Of a DNA stretch of 64,000 nt, positions 9,208 to 18,549 are shown piece after piece. Below the pieces are notes generated by a model. It did not search any database. It saw only the letters and a list, made by a program, of their open reading frames with translations, and was not told the origin of the DNA. Origin of the DNA: Comamonadaceae bacterium (GTDB lineage: Bacteria; Pseudomonadota; Gammaproteobacteria; Burkholderiales; Burkholderiaceae_C); the NCBI GenBank assembly GCA_027488985.1, contig JAIYAR010000002.1:124001-188000 (forward strand). The letters are read 5' to 3'. How positions within the stretch are numbered: position 1 is the stretch's first letter; every line of letters starts with the position of its first letter. Both the position numbers and the translations under genes were made by a program.

Positions 9208-10296
9208 ATGGCTCAACCACTCCTTGCGCATCTGGTAGGCATCCCTTTGGAGCGGGCAAACTCATTACCCTTGTTCGCTAACGCCGACCGGCTGGCTCGT
9301 AAGCCCCGTTGTAGTGAAACCAAAGACCACAGCATCATCCGTTCAGCAGCGCGGGCCATCACACATCCATACATCCAGCCGAATTCACCAGTCTCATATG
9401 CGAGGCTGATTTTTGACCTTGACTGGCACCAAACCCGGCACAGGTTTCACAAACTCCCACTGCGCTATTTGGCAAGTACTCATGCATGGGAAAACGAACT
9501 AGGCGTACCGGCACCAAACTGGGCCGCACTTTCACCCGACAAAAACAGTGCTCATATTTGCTATGAGCTTAAAACGCCTGTGGGGCGGCATGAACGGGCA
9601 CGCATTAAGCCTCAGCAGTATCTTGCTGCCATCGAGTCAGCGCTTGCCATCAAATTGGGTGCGGATGAGGGATATACAGCGCAACTATGTAAAAACCCGC
9701 TTAATGTGAAATGGGACCTCTATCGAGGCCCGGAGACGTCGCGGGACATGGATGAATTAGCCGAATACGTAGAACTTACAACCGCACAAAGGCATGGCTA
9801 CAACCGCACAGTGCGTGGAGAAGTCGGAAGAAACATCTTTCTATTTGACAGTCTACGCTACTGGGCCTACGACAACATAAATGCCCACCGCGTAGACGGC
9901 ATGGAGGCATGGGAGAAATTAGTAAGTATGCAAGCGCAGCGCATCAACGCAGCAAGCTATGACCATATGCCATTTCTAGCAGGGCGCGGACTTCTTCCGA
10001 CGTCCGAATGTAGAGCTATTGGCAAAAGTGTGGCGCGGTGGACATGGGCAAATTATGGGAAGCCTAAACTCACTCAAGCTTTCAGTGAACTCCAAGCATG
10101 GCGCGGAGCCCAAGGTGCCCAGGCTAGCGCAGCATCCAAGCGCTTGGGCCGTGAAAAACAAATTCTCCAGGCCATCTCGCAGCTTACAGCACAGGGCCAG
10201 CTGGCAAGCATGGGTAGAGTAGCTGCAACTATTGGTTGCAGCAAAAGCACCCTATCGATGCACTACGCTGAATTCTTTAAGGGTACTCCGCAGTAG
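9208..10296 (+). CDS. rep: ColE2-type plasmid replication initiator (Replicase family, PriCT)
   Basis: The 362-residue protein resembles Rep proteins of ColE2/ColE3-like plasmids. Matching blocks are YIQPNSPVSYARLIFDLDWH, APNWAALSPDKNSAHICYEL, QYLAAIESALAIKLGADEGY, LCKNPLNVKWDL and DELAEYVEL, in the order of the Replicase domain, followed by a helical PriCT-like/HTH C-terminus (TIGCSKSTLSMHYAEFF). Such proteins bind the origin and prime DNA synthesis. It is the first gene inside the left end of the element. A plasmid initiator in a chromosomally integrated element suggests that the excised circle can replicate. The catalytic residues cannot be checked without alignment. Confidence 0.8.
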   Translation: MAQPLLAHLVGIPLERANSLPLFANADRLARKPRCSETKDHSIIRSAARAITHPYIQPNSPVSYARLIFDLDWHQTRHRFHKLPLRYLASTHAWENELGVPAPNWAALSPDKNSAHICYELKTPVGRHERARIKPQQYLAAIESALAIKLGADEGYTAQLCKNPLNVKWDLYRGPETSRDMDELAEYVELTTAQRHGYNRTVRGEVGRNIFLFDSLRYWAYDNINAHRVDGMEAWEKLVSMQAQRINAASYDHMPFLAGRGLLPTSECRAIGKSVARWTWANYGKPKLTQAFSELQAWRGAQGAQASAASKRLGREKQILQAISQLTAQGQLASMGRVAATIGCSKSTLSMHYAEFFKGTPQ

Positions 10297-10333
10297 GAAG
10301 TGGGGGTGTTCACTTCAGCCATATCAGGTAAAC

Positions 10334-10359
10334 CCCCTCTGGGTAAATCAAAAGAGGGG
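10334..10359. repeat. inverted repeat between rep and the MobC-like gene
   Basis: Arms CCCCTCT (10334-10340) and AGAGGGG (10353-10359) flank a 12-base spacer in the 153-base gap between two convergent genes. ColE2-type origins lie just downstream of rep, so 10297-10449 is the first place to look for the origin. It could also be a weak transcription terminator; no T-run follows. Confidence 0.4.
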
Positions 10360-10449
10360 TGTGCTTGATGGCTCTGGCAGGAGTGGTAGTCCCGGCAAAT
10401 GTTGTATCAGCATTTAGAGCAGAAAATGCCGCTCGGGGCGACGGGGGCG

Positions 10450-11253
10450 TCACGACAGCTTGTCCCAAAAGAGGTTCTCGACGACCATGCTGCCGGGGTT
10501 CAGGGATTTATCAATGGGAAGCAGTACCAAGTCAACTTCACCGGCCTGACAGTCGCTGAGTTCCCCCTCTACATGGGCTTCAGCTAGTGTCCGAACCACC
10601 GCATCGATTGCGCCCGTTGAAGTTCCGACGATGACGACGCGTAGTAAGTGCAACTCAGGCGCAAGAAGTGAGAGTTGAGTACCGCGTGATAGGTGGTTGA
10701 CGCAAAAGGTCTTTATCCGGGACCTCGATTGCCTAGCCTTCCAAGCGTTCTCGACTTCGAGCCATAGGAGCCCAAAAGGGGTTTCAACGAGGCCGTCTGG
10801 GACTTTGCTATCCACCATTTTGACTGGGCTCCGTCCAGACTGGACTTCGTGCTCGGTCCACACAGGGGTTCCTTCATTGATGTGCGAAATCAAATACCAG
10901 TTGGAGCAAGCGCGGTGCATGACATTTCCCAAGGGAATGCTAGCCCCAGACTTTGCAGAAAACCCCGTAGTGGATGAAAGCAGCTTGGCACCCGCCGCGG
11001 ACAGCGTAAAGCAGTCAACTCCGGTTCCTGGCAATTGCCGGCGCAAAATGAGGTGCTCCTCAAGCAGCGAGCGAATCAGCCGCCGAGCCATGGCTTGCGC
11101 ATGCTTGCTCTCGGGCCATAGAAGCGCTGCAATCATTCTTCCAGTAAGCCAAGAAAACTTATGTAAATAGTTTAGGAGAGCTGCGCGACGTCGCTCGCCG
11201 ATGATGCGTTTGTCTTCTAGGCGTGTGGTTTCTGGTACGAGATTTGTGGTCAT
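10450..11253 (-). CDS. replication-relaxation / MobC-like winged-helix protein
   Basis: The ATG at 11253 is chosen (MTTNLVPETTRLEDKR); the frame stays open to 11484, but the extra 77 residues are low-complexity and lie in the hairpin-rich region. The 267-residue protein starts with a winged-helix segment (RRRAALLNYLHKFSWLTGRM, then LIRSLLEEHLILRRQLPG and FTLSAAGAKLL) like the replication-relaxation family, whose members are encoded on plasmids and integrative elements beside replication or mobilisation genes. The C-terminal half (VPDGLVETPFGLLWLEVENA and following) resembles a nuclease-like or NTP-independent fold I cannot name. Genes on both sides support a role in replication or transfer of the element. 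Confidence 0.55.
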   Translation of the reverse strand: MTTNLVPETTRLEDKRIIGERRRAALLNYLHKFSWLTGRMIAALLWPESKHAQAMARRLIRSLLEEHLILRRQLPGTGVDCFTLSAAGAKLLSSTTGFSAKSGASIPLGNVMHRACSNWYLISHINEGTPVWTEHEVQSGRSPVKMVDSKVPDGLVETPFGLLWLEVENAWKARQSRSRIKTFCVNHLSRGTQLSLLAPELHLLRVVIVGTSTGAIDAVVRTLAEAHVEGELSDCQAGEVDLVLLPIDKSLNPGSMVVENLFWDKLS

Positions 11254-11427
11254 TTGTGCATTTCTTTCGTGTTGCGACAGAGGACGACCCTTCTGTCTGA
11301 CACGTATAGAAATCACCACGAAAACCGACAATGTGCGCGTGACTACGCGCACATGACGACCGACTGCTTTTCCCTGGCTGGACGCCAGTGCGCAGCCTGG
11401 GCGCTGTCGCGACCTCGTCTTAATACC

Positions 11428-11631
11428 GCGCCTCCCCCATCTGCCTTGGGCAGCGGGGCAATGGGTACCAACCCCTCCACTCACATCACAAGCGGCCCCT
11501 CTTATTTCGGCTGTGCCTTATCTGACGGGCCGCTTGTCATGTGCCCCCGCGAACGGAGGACGTTTCAGGCCGCGCGGGGGCGGTACGTTGATACCCATTG
11601 CCCCGCTGCCCAAAGCAGTCGGGGAGGCGGG
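11428..11631. repeat. large imperfect inverted repeat (44-base arms)
   Basis: Arms 11428-11471 and 11588-11631 are imperfect reverse complements with a perfect 22-base core (11446-11467 against 11592-11613). The loop is itself structured. Confidence 0.85.
11482..11543. repeat. nested inverted repeat (17-base arms)
   Basis: CACATCACAAGCGGCCC (11482-11498) pairs with GGGCCGCTTGTCATGTG (11527-11543) with one mismatch and a 28-base spacer, inside the loop of the larger repeat. Confidence 0.85.
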
Positions 11632-11651
11632 GCTATGCCCCCGAACAACGT

Positions 11652-11671
11652 CCCTCGCGTAGGCGCGAGGG
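11652..11671. repeat. perfect 8-bp hairpin
   Basis: CCCTCGCG, loop TAGG, CGCGAGGG. It sits between a further outer pair, ACAACGT (11645-11651) and ACGTTGT (11711-11717). Confidence 0.85.
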
Positions 11672-11729
11672 CGCGGGAAGTGGCCGCTACTGCGCAGCGT
11701 CACCCGCTTCACGTTGTCGGCTCCCCCGG

Positions 11730-11766
11730 CAAAAATCAGTACCGCTGGGGCGGGAGCAGATTTTTG
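11730..11766. repeat. inverted repeat CAAAAATC / GATTTTTG
   Basis: Perfect 8-base arms at 11730-11737 and 11759-11766 around a G+C-rich 21-base spacer. Confidence 0.8.
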
Positions 11767-11871
11767 GGCTTCTTTGCTGGACGCAAAGGCCCCACCGTCG
11801 CACGCACGGTGGCCCCTAAGCCATCTTGAACTCCTCGATTCGCATGGTGTGCGAAAAGAAAACAAATCGAC

Positions 11872-14800
11872 TCAATCGACCTTCTCGCGCAATTGTCGGT
11901 ACACCTCATCTACTAACAAAGTCGCCAAGCCCTTAAACACAGTTTCATGGCGCAGGGCTTGGTCTGCCATGGTGCTATGGCTCTCTAGGGCATCAACTAC
12001 GGCATGGTTTAGCTTGGTTTCGTAGGCACCATTGCCAAAGGCTTCAACAGTGTCATTCGCTTTGGCTTGTTCTTGCAGGGTCGGGTCATCCACCATCTTT
12101 CCGACAAGCGTAGTCACATAACCCCGAAAGTCAGCGTCTGACAAATTGCCAGAGAACACTTCGTTCATTTTCTTAATGATGGAGGACAACCTGTCTTCTG
12201 GGTCTTCCCATACTTGTCCGCTACCCGGTCCCATCGGTTTCATTGGCTCCGCAGTGCCAGCTGAAAGGCGTAGTTTGTGCTTTCGCTCGTCAACTACTTT
12301 GTAGCCAGCCAATCGCACAAATTGGTCAAGGGCTTCATCCCCACCGGCTTTACCCTGCAAGCGAGGAAGCAACATCCGGCAAAACGCATGCAATCGCTCA
12401 AGGTCTGGGTCGTCGTAAGAACGCAGTTGGGAAAGAAAGTCGTAGGCACTGATGAACGAAGACAAATCTCCGCGAAATAGGTCTTGAACTTCCTTGGGCT
12501 GTTCTTTGAATCGCTCGTAAGCCTTTTTTAACGGGGCTTGGATGGTCGCTTGTTTGCCACTCGGGTCAAAAAACCCCTTAGAAAAATCTAAGACCTCTTC
12601 CCACATATAAATGGAAGCACCGTCCAGTTTGTCTCTGAGTGTATGCACCAAACTAGGGTCGGTAATGCCAGACATCTTTGCAGTGCGGTAATAGGGCAAA
12701 AACGCCTTCAAGATGCCTTCTGCATCGTTTCTAAAATCTAGGACAAAGGTGGTTTCTTTGCCTGGAAACATTCTATTTAGCCGCGACAGGGTTTGCACAG
12801 CCAGAACACCATCGAGTCGTTTGTCCACATACATGGCACACAACTTGGGCTGGTCAAAGCCGGTTTGAAATTTAGAAGCAACGATGAGAACTTGGTAGCT
12901 ATCGGTCTTAAAGGCTTCTTTGATGCCGTCGTCGTGTTCATTGTTGTCGTTCAGGTCGCCTTCTTTTGCCTTTAATACTTTGGATTCTTGGTCAGTCACA
13001 TCTCCAGAGTAAGCCACCAGTGCCTTGCAGTCGGTGTACTTCATTCGCTTGATGTAATCGTCAAACGCCTTCTTGTACCGTACGGCGGCAACGCGACTGT
13101 CAGAGACGACCATCGCTTTGGCTTGCCCACGTAGCTGATGCATAACATGTTGCCGAAAGTGCTCCACAATGACAGTCACTTTTTGAGCAATGCTGGTGGG
13201 GTGGAGTTGAGCGTAACGGAAGAGCTTTCCTTTTGCTTTGCCAGACTTCACCGACTTGTCGTCACCTTCCTGCTCCAATTTAAAAGCAAAGCCGTAGGTG
13301 GTGTATCCAAGCAGCACGTCAAGAATAAACTTCTCCTCGATTGCTTGGCGCATCGAATACACGTGAAATGGAACTGGGGTTCCATCTGGTCCAGTTCGTC
13401 CAAACAACTCCATCGTTTTCGGTTTGGGCGTTGCAGTGAAAGCGTAGTACGACACATTAGGCGGACGCTTGCGGGCTGCCATCATCTGGTTCAGAACGTC
13501 TTCCGCAGTCAGGTCCGCATCTTCATGCGCAGCCGCCATTAAATCGTCATGGCTTTCTGATTTTGCTAGCTCATCAGAAACTGCGTTGGACTTAGTTCCC
13601 GTGGTGAGTACTTCGCGTAATTTAACGGCCCCTTTGCCTGATTGACTCGAGTGGGCTTCGTCCAGAATCAATGCAAAGCTCTTGTCACCCAGTCCACCAA
13701 CTTTGTCCAGAACCCAAGGAAATTTTTGAAGGGTAGTGATGATGATGAGCTTGCCTTTGTCCAGAGCTGTCGCCAGCTGGGTGCTGTTCTCATCGATTTT
13801 TTCAACCACGCCTTGTTGGTGGTCGAACTGATAGATGGTGTCTTGGAGCTGAGTGTCTAGAACGCGGCGGTCAGTAATAACAATCACACTGCTAAATACT
13901 TTGCGGTCATGTGCATCATGTAGCGATGCCAAACGATGTGCTAGCCATCCGATGGTGTTGGACTTACCAGAACCCGCCGAGTGTTGAATGAGATAAGTCT
14001 GCCCTACGCCTTCTGCCAGCGTGGCACTCAATAAAGCATTTACTGCGCTCCATTGGTGATATCGTGGGAAAAGCAAACTGGTGTTGAATGCCTTTTTGCC
14101 CTTGGCGTCTCGGTACTCTGTTACTTCAACAGACAAAAACTTGCCCAACAAAGCCAGCCAAGCATCCGGCTTAAAAATTTCATGCCACAAATATCCAGTG
14201 GAATAGCCTAGCTCGTCATCAGGTGGATTACCGGCACCAGCGCCTCCTTGTAAATCCGGGGTACCTCGGTTAAACGGCAAAAATCGTGTGGCGGCGCCGG
14301 ATAGTCGCGTAGTCATGCGCACTTCATCAGTGCTGACAGCAAAGTGCACTAACGCACGTTTTCCAAAAGACAGCAGAGGCTCTGTCTGCTTAGTGGTCAC
14401 GTCCACTGGGTTACGGTCGTATTTGTACTGGTGAACCGCATTTTCGATGCTTTGGGTGGTGTCGGTCTTTAGCTCAATAGTTGCGACCGGTAAACCGTTG
14501 AGGAAAAGTACTAGGTCAATGCATAGTTGGTTATGAAGCGAGTAGTGCAACTGCCTTACGACTCGCAGGCGGTTCTTCTTGTAATGCTCCCAAGTGCTGG
14601 CATTCTTCTTGTTGCTTGGGGCAAACTGCGCCATCCGGAATGTTGCGTTGATGTCCTTGAAGCCCTTGCGCAAAATGAAAAGGCTCCCCCAAAGCTGGGG
14701 AGTGTCAACTTTGATGGTGGGGCGGTCACGGTCAAGCTCTTCTGCCAAACGCTGAATGAACACCACTTCTGGATTCTTGGTGTGATTCTTTGCAAATTTT

Positions 14801-14994
14801 TCCCAAACATCTGGCTGGGTTTCTTTAACCCACGCAATCGCGTCCTCCGGGTAAAGCGCGGTTCTGCGGTCATAGCTTTGGTCGTAGGCGTAACCCTTTT
14901 GGTAAGGCAAGGGACCGTCATACAGCCAGCCATTGTTTCTAAGTACTTCGCAAACTTCGTCTTCAAACTGTAATTCGGTGTGAATGGCTGCCAT
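11872..14994 (-). CDS. hsdR: type I restriction enzyme, motor/nuclease subunit HsdR
   Basis: This 1040-residue subunit cuts DNA after ATP-driven translocation. The nuclease domain shows the PD-(D/E)xK core: D160 in CIDLVLFLNG, then E174 and K176 in ATIELKTD, followed by the QxxxY-type motif QSIENAVHQY. The helicase domain has Walker A HSAGSGKSNTIG (338-349), motif ITDRRVLDTQL, DEAH at 445-448 and the late motif VQTLSRLNRMFPGK. The C-terminal part is helical and binds the methylase. It is third in the hsdM-hsdS-hsdR operon, 28 bases after hsdS. All key residues look intact, so restriction is probably functional. Confidence 0.95.
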   Translation of the reverse strand: MAAIHTELQFEDEVCEVLRNNGWLYDGPLPYQKGYAYDQSYDRRTALYPEDAIAWVKETQPDVWEKFAKNHTKNPEVVFIQRLAEELDRDRPTIKVDTPQLWGSLFILRKGFKDINATFRMAQFAPSNKKNASTWEHYKKNRLRVVRQLHYSLHNQLCIDLVLFLNGLPVATIELKTDTTQSIENAVHQYKYDRNPVDVTTKQTEPLLSFGKRALVHFAVSTDEVRMTTRLSGAATRFLPFNRGTPDLQGGAGAGNPPDDELGYSTGYLWHEIFKPDAWLALLGKFLSVEVTEYRDAKGKKAFNTSLLFPRYHQWSAVNALLSATLAEGVGQTYLIQHSAGSGKSNTIGWLAHRLASLHDAHDRKVFSSVIVITDRRVLDTQLQDTIYQFDHQQGVVEKIDENSTQLATALDKGKLIIITTLQKFPWVLDKVGGLGDKSFALILDEAHSSQSGKGAVKLREVLTTGTKSNAVSDELAKSESHDDLMAAAHEDADLTAEDVLNQMMAARKRPPNVSYYAFTATPKPKTMELFGRTGPDGTPVPFHVYSMRQAIEEKFILDVLLGYTTYGFAFKLEQEGDDKSVKSGKAKGKLFRYAQLHPTSIAQKVTVIVEHFRQHVMHQLRGQAKAMVVSDSRVAAVRYKKAFDDYIKRMKYTDCKALVAYSGDVTDQESKVLKAKEGDLNDNNEHDDGIKEAFKTDSYQVLIVASKFQTGFDQPKLCAMYVDKRLDGVLAVQTLSRLNRMFPGKETTFVLDFRNDAEGILKAFLPYYRTAKMSGITDPSLVHTLRDKLDGASIYMWEEVLDFSKGFFDPSGKQATIQAPLKKAYERFKEQPKEVQDLFRGDLSSFISAYDFLSQLRSYDDPDLERLHAFCRMLLPRLQGKAGGDEALDQFVRLAGYKVVDERKHKLRLSAGTAEPMKPMGPGSGQVWEDPEDRLSSIIKKMNEVFSGNLSDADFRGYVTTLVGKMVDDPTLQEQAKANDTVEAFGNGAYETKLNHAVVDALESHSTMADQALRHETVFKGLATLLVDEVYRQLREKVD

Positions 14995-15022
14995 GAAGCC
15001 CCCTGAAAATTCTTAGTTATGG

Positions 15023-16318
15023 TTAAGTGGCGGTGCGAACGTCTATGCGTCCTAGCACCGCGTCTGCGATAGTCACAGAGCGCAGCTCCTGTAGCAGGTC
15101 AATTTCTGCCAGCGTATGGGTTGTAAGTTTGTCAATGTTTGCTGTTTCTTCAGTAACTTGACGTGCAATTTGCTTTTGGATTTCGATGGGCGGCTTAGGT
15201 ACTTGGAAACGAGACAAGTCTTCGCAAGTCAATGCACCTTTTGTCCCACCCTGACCGTCGCTGACCATTCGTAGTGCTCCGTACATGCCGGTCATCGTCC
15301 AGTGCAGGTACTCGCAGTGAAATGTTTCGGGGTCTAGCGCGATAAAAGCTAAATGCTGATTGATAGTTGCGGTAATTCGAAGTACTGTCGTTTGACCGCG
15401 AGTCTTGCCTTGGCCAGTGAGTGCAACCAAAAGTGACCCAGCCTTTACTATTGGGAGGTGGCATGCCTGAAGAGCTGCTTCAGTGACAAATTCGCTACCT
15501 TCAGTCACTTCATCCAGATTGACCACCGCACTATTCAGCCAAGGGAATGTCCCGCCTTGCCAGTAGTCGGCGTTGTCCTTCAGAGGAGTAGAGCCGTTAC
15601 CAATCTTCGCGTATTTGCCCAGCCTGACCACGGACCACTCTGCCGGAATATTTGGCATGTGAACGTTTCCGGTTGCTTTCTTAAGACTAGGGAGGTTTGT
15701 GCCTAGGGTAAGTTCAGAAATGACTGTCGCACGCCATTCTCTCAATAGCTCAATAAGTCCTTCCTTCTCCCGAATCAGTGTGTCAATGCGAGCAGTTTCG
15801 GTGTCCAGGTAATCAGCGATGGCTTGCTGTTCACCTTCGGTAGGTAAGGGGAGGCGCTGTTGTCCGATGAATCCCCAATCGGCTCGCGGCATCTTTGCGC
15901 CATATGTTGAACCATCGACGACTTGGATAAATTCAGGCTGCAGCATTGTTGCCGCTAGATAAGATGGGACCACACCTTGATTCGGATTCAGAACAAGAAA
16001 TTCGCTAGAACACACTCCATCGCTATCTGCAACAACACACTTAGCTAAGTAAGGCCGTAGTTTCCCGAAAAGAATGTTTTTGGTCGAAAACACATTGACT
16101 GTGCTTTCGGCTTCGTCTTGCGTTCCATTCGTTTCAGTAGCGAACTTACCTAGCTTTGGGAGCACGTGCTCCATACCTACGTATCGCAAACCTAGGGTGC
16201 CATTAGTTTTTTCACCTCGTAGTCGCGCAAGAAATTTCAACTTTTCAATACCCCAATGCGCTGGAATATCGCCTATCCAAGGTACGCCTGAAGGCTTGTA
16301 ATCGGGATACGGCTTCAC
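15023..16318 (-). CDS. hsdS: type I restriction-modification specificity subunit HsdS
   Basis: The 431-residue DNA-recognition subunit has two target-recognition domains (about 10-165 and 220-380), each followed by a conserved helix: EGEQQAIADYLDTETARIDT and EIQKQIARQVTEETANIDKL. It starts with the usual MKPYPDYKPSGVPWIGDIPA. It would bind a bipartite site, each half read by one domain; the target cannot be predicted by eye. The start overlaps the hsdM stop by four bases. No truncation or half-repeat shuffling is seen. Confidence 0.94.
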   Translation of the reverse strand: MKPYPDYKPSGVPWIGDIPAHWGIEKLKFLARLRGEKTNGTLGLRYVGMEHVLPKLGKFATETNGTQDEAESTVNVFSTKNILFGKLRPYLAKCVVADSDGVCSSEFLVLNPNQGVVPSYLAATMLQPEFIQVVDGSTYGAKMPRADWGFIGQQRLPLPTEGEQQAIADYLDTETARIDTLIREKEGLIELLREWRATVISELTLGTNLPSLKKATGNVHMPNIPAEWSVVRLGKYAKIGNGSTPLKDNADYWQGGTFPWLNSAVVNLDEVTEGSEFVTEAALQACHLPIVKAGSLLVALTGQGKTRGQTTVLRITATINQHLAFIALDPETFHCEYLHWTMTGMYGALRMVSDGQGGTKGALTCEDLSRFQVPKPPIEIQKQIARQVTEETANIDKLTTHTLAEIDLLQELRSVTIADAVLGRIDVRTAT

Positions 16319-18360
16319 CGGTTACTCCCACCCCGGATGCTTTGCAGCAACTCCATAAACTTATGTTCTTTAGCTTCGATGTCGGCGGCTATGGCATCGC
16401 GGCTGCGGGGTGGCTTGTGGACGTAAAACTCGCGGTTGAAGTTAATTTCGGTGCCTACAACGCCGACTTTTCCGTCTTTGGCATCTACCACCTCTCGGTT
16501 AATCCAAGCATCAGACCAGTGCGGTGATACCTCCGTTTCAAAGTAAGCGTCAATGTCCTTGCCCCAAGGTACATATTCAGCATCGCGCAGTTCTGAGTCG
16601 CTGAGAACTTCGCCTTTTTCATTGGTGGTGGGTTCAGCTTCCTTGTCCTTAGTTGCGAAGTGTTTACGTGCCAGCTCAACAGATTTGGGTGCCAACTTCG
16701 CAGCTTTGCCGGTCAGCTCTTTGTCTTTGGCAACGGTTGCTGCTGATGCATTAAGGGCGGCTCTGAATGATTCGGCATCCATGAAGACTGCATCCCCGTC
16801 CATACCCTTTACGGCAAAATTTAGTAGGTCTTTTTGCTCTTTGGGGAGTTTGCTGAAAGCGGTGTCGAAAACCAAGGCTTTCAAGCCCTGTTCGGTTGCC
16901 TTAAAGCGGCAGCGAAGCGGGCGTTCAATGGTCACTCGTCTATAGAAGAAGTGCTCCCGGTCGAAAAGCTTGGCTTTCAACACTCGCCCTGTTTTGGGTG
17001 CCGGGAATTCCTGCCACTCCATTGCTTTGTAGTTGTTGTAGGCGTTCGTAATCCGGGCAACGCAATCGTTGGTGAACTCCCTGCGTTTTTTGCCAAGGTT
17101 CTTTTTCATTAAGTTGCTCATTCCACTGGCATCAATCAGCAGAACTTTGCCCTGACGCTCAGCAGGTTTGCGGTTTGACATAAACCACAGGTAAGTGGTG
17201 ATGTTGGTGTTGTAGAACATGTCCGTTGGCAATGCCACGATGCAGTCCAAGTAGTCATGTTCAAGAATGTGACGGCGGATTTCGCTCTCACCGTTACCTG
17301 CATCACCTGTGAAAAGTGGGGAGCCGTTATGCACTACGCCAATTCTTCCACCGCCTTTGCCCGCGACCACAGGTTGCATTTTTGACAAAAGGTGCAGTGA
17401 AAACAGCATCTGCCCATCCCTGATGGTAGGTAGACCCGGGCCGAATCGTCCAGCAGCGCCTTTGGCGTGCTCGCGGCGTACAGCATCTTCGGCGGGCTTC
17501 CATTCCACACCATAAGGTGGATTGGCTGCTTGGTACTCAAAGTGCATGCCGTTGTGCTTGTCTGATTCCAGTGTGTCGCCATTTGCTATGTTTGCAGGGT
17601 TCTGGCCACGAATCAGCATGTCAGCTTTGCAGATGGCATAAGTCTCGTCCTCCAGCTCCTGACCGAAAAGCTTCAAGGTGGCACGTTCATTGAACTTGCG
17701 AAGGTGCTCTTCTGCCACGCTCAATATCCCACCGGTTCCAGCTGTTGGGTCATACATAGTGCGCACCACCCCCGGGACTGACAGAATGTCATCGTCGCCG
17801 CTGAAGAGCATAGTCACCATTAACTCAATCACATCCCGAGGTGTGTACTGTTCACCAGCAGGGGACACGTCGTTGAACTTGCGTAGCAACTCTTCGAAGG
17901 CCTGACCCATGTCATGGTTTGTAACTTTTACGGGGTCCAAGTCGGTTTCGGCGAACCTTTGCAGCACCAGATAGAGCCGGTTCTTCTCCGCCAACTTATC
18001 CAATGTGGATGAGAACTCGAATTTTTCGAAGATGTCGCGGACATTCTGAGAAAACCCATTGAGCAAAGCTTCGAGGTTGTCACGAACGTCGTCTGGCGTC
18101 TCTGCGATGCTTGTTAAAGTGAACTTAGACGTGTTGAAAAATGGATACCTGCTTACCGGCGTGAGCATCTTGTCCAGGTCGTACCCTTTGCCATGAATGA
18201 GCTGGTATTTGGCGCGAACAGCATCACGGGTGGGTTCAAGCACGCAATCCAGTCGACGCAAGATGGTGAAGGGCAAGATAACCTTACGGTATTCATTTTC
18301 CTTGTAGGCCCCCCTTAGTAGTTCGGCGTTTTTCCAAATCAGGTCAGCAAGTTTTGTCAT
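16315..18360 (-). CDS. hsdM: type I restriction-modification DNA methyltransferase HsdM
   Basis: This 681-residue N6-adenine methylase has the SAM-binding motif DPTAGTGG (204-211) and the catalytic NPPYG (280-284). The N-terminal helical bundle (ELLRGAYKENEYRKVILPFT) is typical of HsdM. The length is above the roughly 500 residues of classical HsdM because of a long C-terminal region (about 480-681) seen in a subset of the family. It is first in the operon; the promoter should lie in 18361-18549, which is shared with a divergent small gene and contains a perfect palindrome (18499-18519). Confidence 0.94.
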   Translation of the reverse strand: MTKLADLIWKNAELLRGAYKENEYRKVILPFTILRRLDCVLEPTRDAVRAKYQLIHGKGYDLDKMLTPVSRYPFFNTSKFTLTSIAETPDDVRDNLEALLNGFSQNVRDIFEKFEFSSTLDKLAEKNRLYLVLQRFAETDLDPVKVTNHDMGQAFEELLRKFNDVSPAGEQYTPRDVIELMVTMLFSGDDDILSVPGVVRTMYDPTAGTGGILSVAEEHLRKFNERATLKLFGQELEDETYAICKADMLIRGQNPANIANGDTLESDKHNGMHFEYQAANPPYGVEWKPAEDAVRREHAKGAAGRFGPGLPTIRDGQMLFSLHLLSKMQPVVAGKGGGRIGVVHNGSPLFTGDAGNGESEIRRHILEHDYLDCIVALPTDMFYNTNITTYLWFMSNRKPAERQGKVLLIDASGMSNLMKKNLGKKRREFTNDCVARITNAYNNYKAMEWQEFPAPKTGRVLKAKLFDREHFFYRRVTIERPLRCRFKATEQGLKALVFDTAFSKLPKEQKDLLNFAVKGMDGDAVFMDAESFRAALNASAATVAKDKELTGKAAKLAPKSVELARKHFATKDKEAEPTTNEKGEVLSDSELRDAEYVPWGKDIDAYFETEVSPHWSDAWINREVVDAKDGKVGVVGTEINFNREFYVHKPPRSRDAIAADIEAKEHKFMELLQSIRGGSNR

Positions 18361-18498
18361 TTCGTTCTATCTCTCAAACACTTGCGATGCTATTCCAGTC
18401 CTGTCTATGAATCTCCACTGGGTGTAGCCGAAACAGCGCTTAGTTTGGTAGCCGGGGTCTTGTCGCGAATAAAACCGGTCACTTCACTCTCGTAGACG

Positions 18499-18519
18499 TG
18501 TCTAGAAAAGTTCTAGACA
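18499..18519. promoter_or_regulatory. perfect 9-bp palindrome, candidate operator
   Basis: TGTCTAGAA, spacer AAG, TTCTAGACA. It lies in the divergent promoter region, 31 bases before the start of the 155-residue protein and 139 bases before hsdM. The symmetry and position suit binding by a dimeric regulator, possibly the neighbouring small protein. Confidence 0.55.
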
Positions 18520-18549
18520 TGCGTAAACAGACATAAAGAGAGTGAAACC

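Larger units (their letters stand above)
11254..11871. other. 618-base non-coding block packed with inverted repeats
   Basis: No convincing gene: frames on both strands are open but of low complexity and overlap each other. The block holds at least seven inverted repeats between 11428 and 11812: 11446-11467 with 11592-11613 (22 perfect bases), 11482-11498 with 11527-11543, 11543-11551 with 11573-11581, 11652-11659 with 11664-11671, 11730-11737 with 11759-11766, 11772-11777 with 11783-11788, and 11792-11798 with 11806-11812. It lies upstream of the MobC-like gene and downstream of hsdR. A replication or transfer origin, or a structured RNA, are the candidates. No clear IncP-type nick motif was found. 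Confidence 0.6.

Noticed and set aside
10359..10587. Short plus-strand frames in the MobC-like gene end
   Set aside because: They overlap the MobC-like gene on the other strand, have no ribosome site and resemble nothing.
11254..11484. 77-residue N-terminal extension of the MobC-like protein
   Set aside because: The extension is Arg/Gly-rich filler; the ATG at 11253 begins recognisable sequence.
11254..11865. Open frames on both strands in the hairpin block (up to 191 codons)
   Set aside because: Low-complexity, overlapping on opposite strands, and their codons are dictated by the inverted repeats; no family similarity seen.
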